From NCBI GenBank assembly GCA_040401595.1, contig JBBAOE010000005.1:84835-148834 (forward strand): a DNA stretch of 64,000 nt, in the 5' to 3' direction. The first letter of the stretch is position 1; each line of letters begins with the position of its first letter. A model generated the notes under the pieces. It did not search any database. It was given only the letters and a program-made list of their open reading frames with translations, and was not told where the DNA came from. This DNA is from RFPW01 sp040401595. GTDB lineage: Bacteria; Pseudomonadota; Gammaproteobacteria; Burkholderiales; Burkholderiaceae_E. Of the stretch, positions 9,008 through 18,423 are shown one piece after another. The position numbers were made by a program, and so were the translations under genes.

Positions 9008-9762
9008 GGTTCCGCTCGCAGGGTTTCAGTCCCCTCCAGCCAGCTGCCGTAGGGAAAGCCAAATCGCTGTTCAAGCCAGGCGACGCGTTTGGATAAGGCC
9101 ACCGGGTCGATGCGTAGCGGCGGTCCGTGAAAACCGATCGCGATCCGATTGCCCGCATGACTCGGCGCAAGCAAGAGAATCCGATCGTCGAAGGCTTCAC
9201 GCAAGTGCGCCAGACTGTGTTTGAGGCCCTGTGCGAGTCCGAACAGGTTGACGACCAGCAGCCCGCCGGAATCCATCAGGAGATTGCGTACCGTCCGATA
9301 GAAGTCAACCGTGTCCAGTACCGGACCACGTGCCGCACTGTCATAGAGATCGACCTGCACCACCCCGAAATGCCTTGCTGGGGCGGCCTTCGCCCACTGC
9401 AGGGCATCTTGGGCCACCACCTCAAATCGAGGCCCCTCGGCGGGGAGACCGAACATGGTCTTGGCCGCAAGAATGACCGCCGGATTATGCTCGACCGCCA
9501 CCACCCGAGTCCGTCGCAGGTAGCGCAAGTTCCAGCTTGCCAGCGACCCTCCTCCAAGTCCCAGCATCGCAATCTGCGCAGGCGCATGAAGGAAGAGCAA
9601 CCAACCCGTCATTTGGCGAACATATTCCAGTTCGAGCGTCTGCGGCGCATCGAGTCGGACAGCGCTCTGCACCCAGGGGCTATCGCCCAGATGCAGATAA
9701 CGCACGCCATCCAGTTCAGAAAAACTGACCGACTCCCGGGTGCGGGCGCGCGATGTCACCAT
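9004..9762 (-). CDS. Spermidine-synthase-like methyltransferase-fold protein
   Basis: A 252-aa protein with the Rossmann-type fold of polyamine aminopropyltransferases. The nucleotide-binding loop MLGLGGGSLA is followed by VVAVEHNPAVI (the acidic residue that binds the ribose) and QVDLYD, close to the catalytic Asp region of SpeE. A full SpeE has a conserved N-terminal barrel and substrate motifs that are only partly recognisable here. I therefore call it spermidine-synthase-like, with polyamine synthesis unproven. It is transcribed towards the VWA gene, and htpG lies upstream on the same strand. Confidence 0.75.
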   Translation of the reverse strand: MVTSRARTRESVSFSELDGVRYLHLGDSPWVQSAVRLDAPQTLELEYVRQMTGWLLFLHAPAQIAMLGLGGGSLASWNLRYLRRTRVVAVEHNPAVILAAKTMFGLPAEGPRFEVVAQDALQWAKAAPARHFGVVQVDLYDSAARGPVLDTVDFYRTVRNLLMDSGGLLVVNLFGLAQGLKHSLAHLREAFDDRILLLAPSHAGNRIAIGFHGPPLRIDPVALSKRVAWLEQRFGFPYGSWLEGTETLRAEP

Positions 9763-9835
9763 CGACGCCGACCAACCCGAATTGAACTCACGACACGCTC
9801 AAGGCCCCCAGCTGCCCGGACCAGCAGGGCCATAC

Positions 9836-11911
9836 TCACCGCAGCGCGAGCGAGAGCAAGAGATCGTTGAGACGCTTCACGAAGCCCGCAGGATCCTCGA
9901 GCCGCCCGCCCTCGGATAGGGTCGCCTGGTCGAAGATGACCGAAGCCCAGTCATCGAATCGGGCGCCACCGCCGTCAGTGCCAAGCTGTGATTTGAGCTG
10001 ACGCACCAGAGGGTGTCCCGGATTCACTTCCAGGATCGGCTTGCGACTTGGGACCTCGCGTCCAGCCTCACGCAGAATGCGTTCGAGGTGCCCGCTCAGG
10101 TCGCCTTCAGCCGAAACCAGACAGGCAGCGGAATCCACGAGTCGTTGGGTGACCCGAACGTCCTTGACGCGCTCGCCCAGGCTGGTCTTGATCCGCTCGA
10201 TCAGCTGCGCATCGGCCGGGTCATCGGCTGCTGGTGTCGCAGGAGAGGCGCCTTCGGCTGCCTCACCGAGTTTGTTTAGATCAAAATCCCCGGCGGCAAC
10301 ACTTTGCAGCTTCTTGCCGTCGAATTCACGCAGATAAGACAGCATCCACTCGTCAACCCGGTCGGTCAACAGCAGCACTTCCACGCCGCGCGCCTTGAAT
10401 GCCTCGAGATGCGGGCTTGAACGCGCAGCCTGCCAGCTCTCAGCGGTGATGTAAAAAATCGACTCCTGGCCGGGCTTCATACGCGAAACCACGTCAGCAA
10501 GCGCAACATCCTGAATGGCAGAATCCTGATGCGTCGTTGCAAAGCGCAGAAGTTTGGACAGGCGCTCGCGATTGCCTAAATCTTCGCCCAGACCTTCTTT
10601 AAGAACAGCACCAAAAGCGCTCCAGAATTTCGCGTAGTCCTCCTTGCGGTTCTCAGCCAGATCTTCAAGAAGGCCCAAAACCCGTCGCGTATTGCCATCG
10701 CGGATCGCTTTGACGTCGCGAGAATCCTGAAGAATTTCCCGCGATACGTTCAGGGGCAGATCGGCCGCGTCGATTACGCCGCGCACGAAACGCAGGTAAG
10801 ACGGCAGAAGATGTTCGACATCCTCCATGATGAATACACGTTTCACATAAAGCCGCAGGCCATGTTTCGCCTGACGGTCATAAAGATCGAACGGCGCCCG
10901 GCCCGGAATAAACAGCAGCTGGGTGTATTCCGTGCGCCCTTCGACCCGATTGTGCGACCAGGCGAGGGGATCCTCATAATCCGAACTGGTATGACGGTAG
11001 AAGGCCTTGTAAGCGTCATCGTCGAGCTCGGACTTTGATCGTGTCCAGAGTGCGGATGCCTGATTGACCATCTCCCAGCCAGCGGGAGCCTTGGGTGTCG
11101 CATCGCCACCCTCGGATGCGGCCTTGTCTGCACCCGCTTCCACCTCGGCCATCAGCGCTGCAACGTCGGCTTGCTCGAGGTCCGGGCCACCCGCCTCGTC
11201 TGCGGGTTTGGGCGCACGCATGCGGATCGGCAGCGAGATATGGTCACTGTAGCGGCGCAGGATCGAGCGCAGCCGCCAGCCACTCAAGAGATCCGAAAGG
11301 CGCGAGAGCCCACTTTCACCGTCTTCTTCGGTGCCGGTCCCCGCAGCCTCATCCGCGCGAAGATGGAGGACGATTTCGGTTCCGCGCCGCGGCAGATCGA
11401 TCGACTCCACGGTGAAATCACCGCTACCTTCACTGGTCCAGCACACCCCTTCGCTGGGGGGCAAGCCCGCCCGACGCGTCCGCACCGCAACGCGGTCAGC
11501 GACAATAAAGGACGAATAAAAACCAACTCCAAACTGACCGATCAGGCGGGCGTCTCCCCGCCCACCGCCGTCCAGCTTGGACAGAAATTCCTTGGTCCCG
11601 GAGCGGGCAATCGTACCCAGATGCGCGATCGCTTCGTCGCGTGACATACCGATTCCGTTATCGCGGATCGTGATGGTGCGGGCCGCCTCGTCAAAATCGA
11701 CTTCAATGGCCAGGTCCGGGTCACCTTCCCACAGCGCAGGGTGATCGAGCGCTTCGAAACGCAGCTTGTCGCAGGCATCCGATGCGTTCGATACGAGTTC
11801 ACGCAGAAAAATTTCCCGATTGCTGTAAAGGCTGTGGATCATCAGGTGAAGCAACTGCTTCACTTCAGCCTGGAAGCCCATCGTTTGGGGTTTCGATTCA
11901 ATCTCGCTCAT
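9836..11911 (-). CDS. htpG: Molecular chaperone HtpG (bacterial Hsp90)
   Basis: An ATP-dependent dimeric chaperone of the cytosol. The GHKL ATPase domain is complete, with ELVSNASDA (residues 39-47), DNGIGM (84-89) and GQFGVGFYS (125-133). The middle domain begins near residue 280 (WEMVNQASALWTR), followed by the C-terminal dimer domain. At 691 aa it is longer than typical HtpG (about 620-650). The surplus lies in two Ala/Asp/Glu/Gly-rich insertions at about 186-208 and 232-279, the second exactly where eukaryotic Hsp90 has its charged linker. The ATG start is supported by the conserved N-terminus. Confidence 0.97.
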   Translation of the reverse strand: MSEIESKPQTMGFQAEVKQLLHLMIHSLYSNREIFLRELVSNASDACDKLRFEALDHPALWEGDPDLAIEVDFDEAARTITIRDNGIGMSRDEAIAHLGTIARSGTKEFLSKLDGGGRGDARLIGQFGVGFYSSFIVADRVAVRTRRAGLPPSEGVCWTSEGSGDFTVESIDLPRRGTEIVLHLRADEAAGTGTEEDGESGLSRLSDLLSGWRLRSILRRYSDHISLPIRMRAPKPADEAGGPDLEQADVAALMAEVEAGADKAASEGGDATPKAPAGWEMVNQASALWTRSKSELDDDAYKAFYRHTSSDYEDPLAWSHNRVEGRTEYTQLLFIPGRAPFDLYDRQAKHGLRLYVKRVFIMEDVEHLLPSYLRFVRGVIDAADLPLNVSREILQDSRDVKAIRDGNTRRVLGLLEDLAENRKEDYAKFWSAFGAVLKEGLGEDLGNRERLSKLLRFATTHQDSAIQDVALADVVSRMKPGQESIFYITAESWQAARSSPHLEAFKARGVEVLLLTDRVDEWMLSYLREFDGKKLQSVAAGDFDLNKLGEAAEGASPATPAADDPADAQLIERIKTSLGERVKDVRVTQRLVDSAACLVSAEGDLSGHLERILREAGREVPSRKPILEVNPGHPLVRQLKSQLGTDGGGARFDDWASVIFDQATLSEGGRLEDPAGFVKRLNDLLLSLALR

Positions 11912-12055
11912 GGTTCGCTCGTCGATGATGGTTCGATGAAGGTCGCTCCGGAACTGTTACCGGACGTCGATGGCGGAAATGGGGGTCACTGAACTGGATT
12001 TCAAGGGTCATGCTTTAAGATCGTGCGAAACAAGACCCAAATTCTGGAGCTCACC

Positions 12056-13075
12056 ATGTTTCGTGCCATCGTCGTCCGCAAGGATCCCAACGACCCAAGT
12101 GGAAAATCACAGATCGCATCCGTGGAATCGGTGGACGAGAGCCTCCTGAGCGAGGCAAACGATCACACCGTCGACGTCGGTGTGGAATGGTCAACCGTCA
12201 ACTACAAGGATGCCCTGGCGCTGACGGGTAAACCGATCGTTCGCAAATTCCCGCTCATCGCCGGGATCGACTTCGCTGGCATCGTTCAGAACAGCCGCGA
12301 CTCGCGGTTCACGCCCGGTCAGGCGGTGGTTCTCAACGGCTGGGGCGTGGGTGAGACCCATCCGGGCGGTCTCGCCCAGCGCGCTCGGGTTCCAGCCGAC
12401 TGGCTGGTTCCCTTACCCGCCGCCATTGGCACAAGACGGGCGATGGCCATCGGAACCGCTGGGTATACCGCCGCGCTCTGCGTTGAAGTCTGTACGCAAG
12501 CACTCGAGCGCAGCGCAATCCAACCCGGTGAGGGCGAGGTTCTGGTCACCGGTGCAGGGGGCGGCGTCGGCAGCGTTGCGGTCGCCCTCCTAGCTCAGGC
12601 CGGGCACCGGGTCGTGGCTGTGACCGGCAAGACCGATCAGGCAGACTGGTTACGGGCGATCGGCGCAGCAGAGGTCCTGCCGCGTTCGGACTTTGATACG
12701 CCGGGTAAGCCACTGGGCAAAGAGCGCTGGGCGGGCGCCATCGATTGCGTAGGCAGTCATACGCTGGTCAACGTCTGCGCGAGCCTGCGCTACGGTGCCA
12801 CCGTGGCCGCAACCGGCTTGGCGCAGGGAATGGATTTCCCGGCGAGCGTTGCGCCCTTCATCCTCCGAGGGATCAGCCTGGTCGGTGTCGACAGCGTCCA
12901 GTGCCCGTTACCGAGGCGCATCGCCGCTTGGGCGCGACTGGCGCGCGACCTGACCGGACCACGTCTCGACCTGATCGCATCGCGCGAAATCGGGCTCAGT
13001 GAGGCGCTAACCCTCGCGCCCGAATTGCTGGCGGGGAAGGTCCGCGGGCGTGTGATTGTCGACGTCAACCGCTGA
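12056..13075 (+). CDS. acuI: AcuI/YhdH-type NADPH-dependent acryloyl-CoA reductase family protein
   Basis: A 339-aa medium-chain dehydrogenase/reductase without zinc ligands. It matches the YhdH/AcuI quinone-oxidoreductase group that reduces acryloyl-CoA to propionyl-CoA. Visible signatures are VEWSTVNYKDALALTGK, PLIAGIDFAGIV and the NADPH loop TGAGGGVGSVAVALL. I use the ATG at 12056, the family's normal N-terminus (MFRAIVV...), preceded by GGAGC. The GTG at 12023 adds 11 unlikely residues. It diverges from htpG. The in vivo substrate may differ. Confidence 0.88.
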   Translation: MFRAIVVRKDPNDPSGKSQIASVESVDESLLSEANDHTVDVGVEWSTVNYKDALALTGKPIVRKFPLIAGIDFAGIVQNSRDSRFTPGQAVVLNGWGVGETHPGGLAQRARVPADWLVPLPAAIGTRRAMAIGTAGYTAALCVEVCTQALERSAIQPGEGEVLVTGAGGGVGSVAVALLAQAGHRVVAVTGKTDQADWLRAIGAAEVLPRSDFDTPGKPLGKERWAGAIDCVGSHTLVNVCASLRYGATVAATGLAQGMDFPASVAPFILRGISLVGVDSVQCPLPRRIAAWARLARDLTGPRLDLIASREIGLSEALTLAPELLAGKVRGRVIVDVNR

Positions 13076-13097
13076 CTCGATGGCGTGAAGTGCAGCG

Positions 13098-13116
13098 GCC
13101 GATCTCTCAGATCGGC
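13098..13116. terminator. Hairpin between convergent genes
   Basis: A perfect 8-bp stem (GCCGATCT/AGATCGGC) with a 3-base loop lies between the stops of the acuI-like gene and dsbB. There is no T-run on either side, so termination is likely but unproven. Confidence 0.45.
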
Positions 13117-13117
13117 A

Positions 13118-13669
13118 TCAGGGCTCTTCGGCGACGCTGCTGGGCCAGCCTGACCAGGTCACAAACGCCATCACCGCTCCGATCATCGCGTAGGTCAGCA
13201 GCGACCAGATTGCGAACGGAATGCCCATCAGGGGCACATTGGCTTCGTCGCAGTTGGCGGTCGCTGAAAAGATCTTCGGCAAGCGCACATCCAATCCGGT
13301 TGCCTGAACGATCTGGTCTGCCAAGGTCAGCGCACACCCGCCGGCATCGACTGGTCCAAAAGACTGCCACGCTGCTGCCGCGACTCCAGCGGCTGCGAGC
13401 AGGATCACGCCGCAACTGATCCCGAGCCGCACGCCACGCCAGTGGAATGCAACGCCAGCCAGGCTTGACAGCAGAATGAGGGCATAAATTAGGCGCTGAA
13501 GGGTACACCAGGGGCATGGCCGCATGTGCCAGACCAACTGGGCAACCATCCCGAAGCCCAGGGCCCCGGCGGCGACTGCGGCGCAGAAGATCAACCCCAC
13601 CCGAACCGGGATCGCCGGGCGGGGAGTCAACACGGTACCCTCGATCGGCGAAGGCAAGCGCCAATCCAC
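13118..13669 (-). CDS. dsbB: Disulfide bond formation protein DsbB
   Basis: An inner-membrane quinone reductase that reoxidises DsbA in the periplasm. Over 183 aa it has four predicted membrane helices. The first periplasmic cysteine pair is CPWC, just after the QLVWHMRPC helix end, and the second pair is the cysteines in GGCAL and ANCDEA. The start is a GTG at 13669. The frame of parC ends 57 bases upstream on the same strand. Size and cysteine spacing are normal for the family. Confidence 0.95.
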   Translation of the reverse strand: MDWRLPSPIEGTVLTPRPAIPVRVGLIFCAAVAAGALGFGMVAQLVWHMRPCPWCTLQRLIYALILLSSLAGVAFHWRGVRLGISCGVILLAAAGVAAAAWQSFGPVDAGGCALTLADQIVQATGLDVRLPKIFSATANCDEANVPLMGIPFAIWSLLTYAMIGAVMAFVTWSGWPSSVAEEP

Positions 13670-13726
13670 GCAGTCGTCTGCGCGCGCGCAAGCTGGCGAA
13701 CCCGTTTACCTCCGCTGGACACGCGC

Positions 13727-16144
13727 TCAGCCACCCGAGGTGGCGGCGGACGGTTGCACACAGACCATGCTGCCATCACGCACCCTTGGTTCCAGCAATC
13801 GACCCTTGCGCCCACGCGCACCATCATAGTTCCCCAATTCCCGCCCGCTCATGGTCCGTTCAACGGCCTTCGCAGCGCGTCCGGTGCCTCGCACAAGGAC
13901 ACCGTCCGGGCCATAAGCCACAAGCGCTGACAGACGCTCGTCGCTCTCGAGCGCCATGAGGGTGCTGCCGCGCCCGCCGCTGCGTAAGACCTTCACATCG
14001 GTCACCGGATACGTCAGCAGACGGCCACCCGTTGATAGGCAGGCCACCCGCATGGACGACATTCCCGAAGAAGCCGAGCCCACCAATACAGGCCGCAGCA
14101 GATGATCGCCGGGCTCAATCGACATAAACGACTTCCCGCTGCGGTTACGCCCGACCCAATCGGATCCCTGGCAGGATAGACCGATGCCGCCATCTGTCGC
14201 CAACAAAATTCCGCCATCAGCAGCTGCCGCAAACACCCAGGCCACCTTGGTACCAGCGGCCAGATCGATCAGGCTGGTGACGGGCTGACCGTCGCCCCGG
14301 CCACCGGGCAACGTACTGACGGGAACTGAAAAGACCCTGCCGTCCGAGCCAATCACGAGAAGAAAATCGGTGCTGCGAACTTCGTACGCCCCATCAAAAC
14401 CATCCCCAGATTTGAAACTGGACTGGGTCGCATCATGCCCATGGCCCTGGCGGGTCCGTACCCACCCCTTTTCCGACACGATCACCGTCACCGCTTCATC
14501 CACAATCCTGACTTCGACGACTGCACGGCTGGCCGCCTCGATCCGGGTTCGTCGATCATCGCCATATTGTTTGGCATCCTGCTCGATCTCGCGGATCACT
14601 TGCCGTCGCATCGCTTTGGGATCATTCAGGAGCCCCTCCAGACCGGCTTTCTCGGTCCGCAATTCACTGAGCTCCTGCTCGATTTTGATCGCTTCAAGCC
14701 GGGCCAGCTGGCGCAGGCGGATCTCCAGAATGTCTTCAGCCTGGCGCTCGCTGAGCCCAAAGCGCTCGATCAACGCTGGTTTCGGTTCGTCGGCTGCGCG
14801 GATCGTTGCAATCACTTCGTCGATCGACAACAGCACCAGTTGCCGGCCTTCGAGGATGTGAATCCGATCGTCGACCTTGTTCAGCCGATGGCGGGTTCTG
14901 CGCGTGACGGTGGTGATGCGAAAGCCACACCACTCACGCAGAATTTCGATCAATGCCTTCTGGCGTGGCCGGCCATCGACCCCGATCATCACCAAATTGC
15001 ACGGAACCGAAGACTCCAGACTGGTGTGGGCGAGCAAGACGTTGATAAAGTCGTCCTGCGACAGTCGTGACGATCGGGGCTCAAAAACAAGCCGTACCGC
15101 CGCTTCGCGCCCCGATTCATCTCGGACGCGCTCCAGCACGCCCAGCACCGTCTGTTTGAGCTGCAACTGCTCGGGGCTGACCGCTTTCTTGCCAAGTCGA
15201 GGGCGCGGGTTGGTGAGCTCTTCGATCTCTTCGAGCACTTTCTGCGCCGAGGTGCCATGTGGCAATTCCGTGACCACCAATTGCCACTGGCCACGGGCGA
15301 GATCCTCAATTTTCCAGCTGGCTCGCACCTTGATTGAACCACGCCCGCCCGCGTACAGATCACGCAGTTCGGAGCCCGATGAGATGATTTGCCCCCCTCC
15401 CGGGAAATCGGGTCCAGGCAGGCGTTCAAGCACCGCCTCGAGCGCATCCCGAGCGGCGGCTGCGTTGCGAATGACCGCAGCCTCGCCTGCGCCAAAATCC
15501 GAAAACCAGCGATCGCCATCGCGCATCATCAATACGGCTGCGGCGGCCACTTCGCGCAGGTTATGCGGTGGGATCTCGGTGGCGAGACCGACTGCAATGC
15601 CGGATGCCCCATTAAGCAGCACCACGGGCAAACGGGCAGGCAGACAGCGGGGTTCTTCGGTCGAACCATCATAGTTCGGAACGAAATCCACGGTGCCCGC
15701 ATCAATCTCATCGAGCAACAGGCGCGCATAGGGCGTCAACCGCGCTTCGGTATAGCGCATCGCCGCCGCGCCGTCACCGTCACGCGAGCCAAAGTTGCCC
15801 TGCCCGTCAATCAGCGGGTATCGCAACGTAAACGTTTGCGCCAGACGAACAAGCGCGTCGTACGCGGACTGGTCGCCGTGGGGATGAAAGCGTCCGAGAA
15901 CGTCACCCACGACCCGGGCGCTCTTGACCGGCCTGGCGGTCGGGCCGAGTCCCATGGCATCCATGGAATACAGAATTCGACGCTGAACCGGTTTGAGACC
16001 GTCGCAAACATCGGGGAGCGCACGCCCCTTGACCACAGAAACGGCGTAGTCCAGGTAGGCCCGCTCGGCGTAACGCGCCAGGGTAATCGCCTGATCGTCT
16101 TCTGGGGGGGCAACAGGTTCGGGTGTTGTCAGCAGGTCTACCAT
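13727..16144 (-). CDS. parC: DNA topoisomerase IV subunit A
   Basis: The breakage-reunion subunit of topoisomerase IV, which decatenates daughter chromosomes. Its 805 aa start with the conserved YAERAYLDYAVSVVKGRALPD region, then RFHPHGDQSAYDALVR (the quinolone-resistance region), and the catalytic tyrosine in AMRYTEARL. The C-terminal pinwheel domain begins after about residue 500. The partner gene parE is on the same strand 2.3 kb upstream, separated by the divergent ettA and by creA. The ATG at 16144 fits the known N-terminus. Confidence 0.96.
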   Translation of the reverse strand: MVDLLTTPEPVAPPEDDQAITLARYAERAYLDYAVSVVKGRALPDVCDGLKPVQRRILYSMDAMGLGPTARPVKSARVVGDVLGRFHPHGDQSAYDALVRLAQTFTLRYPLIDGQGNFGSRDGDGAAAMRYTEARLTPYARLLLDEIDAGTVDFVPNYDGSTEEPRCLPARLPVVLLNGASGIAVGLATEIPPHNLREVAAAAVLMMRDGDRWFSDFGAGEAAVIRNAAAARDALEAVLERLPGPDFPGGGQIISSGSELRDLYAGGRGSIKVRASWKIEDLARGQWQLVVTELPHGTSAQKVLEEIEELTNPRPRLGKKAVSPEQLQLKQTVLGVLERVRDESGREAAVRLVFEPRSSRLSQDDFINVLLAHTSLESSVPCNLVMIGVDGRPRQKALIEILREWCGFRITTVTRRTRHRLNKVDDRIHILEGRQLVLLSIDEVIATIRAADEPKPALIERFGLSERQAEDILEIRLRQLARLEAIKIEQELSELRTEKAGLEGLLNDPKAMRRQVIREIEQDAKQYGDDRRTRIEAASRAVVEVRIVDEAVTVIVSEKGWVRTRQGHGHDATQSSFKSGDGFDGAYEVRSTDFLLVIGSDGRVFSVPVSTLPGGRGDGQPVTSLIDLAAGTKVAWVFAAAADGGILLATDGGIGLSCQGSDWVGRNRSGKSFMSIEPGDHLLRPVLVGSASSGMSSMRVACLSTGGRLLTYPVTDVKVLRSGGRGSTLMALESDERLSALVAYGPDGVLVRGTGRAAKAVERTMSGRELGNYDGARGRKGRLLEPRVRDGSMVCVQPSAATSGG

Positions 16145-16265
16145 GGGCTCTCGGGGACGCGGATCAGCGGGGGCAGTATAGAGGCTGTACCATTGAAATC
16201 ATGCGTGTGCGGATTCTGCAGCACATGCTCCCCAAGCACCCAGCATCCAACGTTTACCGAGTCCC

Positions 16266-17930
16266 ATGGCCCAGTACGTCTTTACGATGAATCGCGTCGG
16301 CAAAATCGTGCCGCCCAAGCGTCAGATCCTGAAGGATATTTCGCTCTCCTTCTTTCCAGGCGCCAAGATCGGCGTGCTGGGCCTCAATGGTTCCGGCAAA
16401 TCGTCGCTGCTCAAGATCATGGCGGGCGTTGACAAGGACTTTGAAGGCGAAGCCCGGCCCATGCCGAACTTGAATGTCGGTTACCTGCCGCAGGAACCCG
16501 ACATCGATCCAACGCAGACGGTCCGCGAAGCGGTCGAGGTCGGACTGGGTTCCATCGCAGCCGCCAAGAAGCGACTGGACGAGGTGTATGCCGCGTATGG
16601 CGAGCCAGACGCCGATTTCGACAAACTCGCCGCCGAGCAGGCTGACCTCGAGGCGCTGCTGGCGACGGCCGACGGCGGCGACGTCGAACACCAGCTGGAA
16701 GTCGCGGCCGACGCCCTGCGCTTGCCACCGTGGGAGGCAATCGTCGGAAACCTGTCTGGCGGTGAGAAGCGCCGGGTCGCGCTCTGCCGTTTGCTGCTGT
16801 CCAAGCCCGACATGCTGCTGCTGGACGAGCCCACCAACCACCTCGACGCCGAGAGCGTCGATTGGCTCGAGCAGTTTTTGCACAAATTCCCGGGCACGGT
16901 CGTGGCGATTACCCACGATCGTTATTTCCTGGATAACGCAGCCGAATGGATTCTCGAACTGGACCGCGGCCACGGGATTCCTTGGAAAGGCAATTACTCG
17001 AGTTGGCTGGAACAGAAGCAGGATCGTCTGCGCCAGGAGGAGTCGGGCGAGAGCGCACGTCAGAAGGCACTGAAGAAGGAACTGGAATGGGTGCGGCAGA
17101 ACCCGAAGGGGCGACAGGCCAAGAGCAAGGCCCGACTGGCCCGCTTCGAAGAACTCTCCAGCCATGAATATCAGAAGCGCAATGAAACGCAGGAGATTTT
17201 CATTCCGGTCGCTGAACGTCTGGGCGATACCGTTATCGAATTCAAGAATGTTCGCAAAGCGTATGGCGATCGTCTGCTGATCGACGACCTGAGCTTCGCC
17301 GTCCCACCCGGGGCCATCGTTGGCATCATCGGCCCCAACGGTGCCGGCAAATCCACCCTGTTCCGGATGATCACCGGTCGCGAAACCCCCGATAGCGGAT
17401 CGATCGTGATCGGACCGACGGTCAAAATCGCCCATGTCGACCAGTCGCGCGATGCGCTCGAAGGGGACAAAACCGTTTGGGAGTCCGTCTCCGACGGTTC
17501 AGATCTGATGACGATCGGTCGCTTCGAAGTCTCGTCGCGCGCGTACGTCGGTCGTTTCAACTTCAAGGGTAGTGACCAGAACAAGAAAGTCAGTTTGCTC
17601 TCAGGCGGCGAGCGTGGCCGTCTGCATCTGGCCCGGACGCTGATCGCCGGGGGTAATGTCCTGCTGCTCGACGAGCCGTCCAACGATCTTGATGTCGAGA
17701 CCTTGCGTGCACTCGAAGACGCATTGCTGGAATTTGCCGGTTGCGTCATGGTCATTAGCCATGACCGCTGGTTCCTCGACCGGATCGCGACCCACATCCT
17801 GGCCTTTGAGGGCGACTCTCAGGTCACCTTCTTCAACGGCAACTATCAGGAATACGAAGCAGACCGCAGGAAGCGACTCGGTGAAGAAGCCGCGCGACCC
17901 AAGCGGATCCGGTTCAAACCCTTGAAATAA
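16266..17930 (+). CDS. ettA: Energy-dependent translational throttle protein EttA (ABC-F)
   Basis: A cytosolic ABC-F ATPase that binds the ribosomal E site and links translation to the ATP/ADP ratio. Its 554 aa contain two ABC domains with no membrane part. The first has Walker A GLNGSGKSS and LSGGEKRR, the second has GPNGAGKST and LSGGERGR, and the EttA-type inter-domain linker and arm lie between them. The start MAQYVFTMNRVGKIVPP is the canonical EttA N-terminus. It diverges from parC across 121 bases that must hold both promoters, and ends 4 bases from the creA stop. Confidence 0.97.
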   Translation: MAQYVFTMNRVGKIVPPKRQILKDISLSFFPGAKIGVLGLNGSGKSSLLKIMAGVDKDFEGEARPMPNLNVGYLPQEPDIDPTQTVREAVEVGLGSIAAAKKRLDEVYAAYGEPDADFDKLAAEQADLEALLATADGGDVEHQLEVAADALRLPPWEAIVGNLSGGEKRRVALCRLLLSKPDMLLLDEPTNHLDAESVDWLEQFLHKFPGTVVAITHDRYFLDNAAEWILELDRGHGIPWKGNYSSWLEQKQDRLRQEESGESARQKALKKELEWVRQNPKGRQAKSKARLARFEELSSHEYQKRNETQEIFIPVAERLGDTVIEFKNVRKAYGDRLLIDDLSFAVPPGAIVGIIGPNGAGKSTLFRMITGRETPDSGSIVIGPTVKIAHVDQSRDALEGDKTVWESVSDGSDLMTIGRFEVSSRAYVGRFNFKGSDQNKKVSLLSGGERGRLHLARTLIAGGNVLLLDEPSNDLDVETLRALEDALLEFAGCVMVISHDRWFLDRIATHILAFEGDSQVTFFNGNYQEYEADRRKRLGEEAARPKRIRFKPLK

Positions 17931-17934
17931 ACGA

Positions 17935-18423
17935 TCAGCGCACCGGAATCGGCGTGCTCGCCGGAACGGGCACGGCCGTGACTGAATTCTGCGGACTGCC
18001 TTCAATCAGCCGATCGGCATAGGTCAGGTACACCAGCGCGTTGCGCGCAGGATCGACGATCCGCACGATATGGAGCTTCTTGAAGAGCAATGAGAGGCGT
18101 TCGTCGAAGACGGTCTCCTGCTTGGGTAGCGGGCTCTTGAAAGCGATAGGGCCGACCTGCCGGCAGGCGATCGAGGCTTCGGATTTGTCTTCGGCCAGAC
18201 CGAGCGCACCGCTGACCCCACCGGTTTTTGCACGAGACACATAGCAGGCGACCCCGGTCACTTTGGGATCGTCATAGGCTTCGATGACGATTTTATGGTC
18301 AGGACCGATCAGTTTGAAAACGGTACTCACCTCGCCCAGAATCTCAGCGCAAGCCAGATTGCTCGCAAGCAGTAGTACCCCGCCGATGATGGCTGGCGGC
18401 TTCTTCATAGCGCGATCCTTCAT
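17935..18423 (-). CDS. creA: CreA family periplasmic protein
   Basis: A 162-aa member of the CreA family of unknown function. A signal peptide ends around LACA, followed by the family core EILGEVSTVFKLIGPDHKIVIEAYDDP and VACYVSRAKTGG, which identify it. The ATG at 18423 overlaps the parE stop as ATGA, so translation is probably coupled; an ATG at 18408 is the alternative. The tail is Pro/Val-rich. It forms part of a kup-parE-creA run on the minus strand. Confidence 0.88.
   Translation of the reverse strand: MKDRAMKKPPAIIGGVLLLASNLACAEILGEVSTVFKLIGPDHKIVIEAYDDPKVTGVACYVSRAKTGGVSGALGLAEDKSEASIACRQVGPIAFKSPLPKQETVFDERLSLLFKKLHIVRIVDPARNALVYLTYADRLIEGSPQNSVTAVPVPASTPIPVR

Noticed and set aside
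15389..16432. Long plus-strand ORF of 347 codons
   Set aside because: It runs antisense through parC and into ettA in another frame, with Arg/His-rich composition typical of shadow frames.
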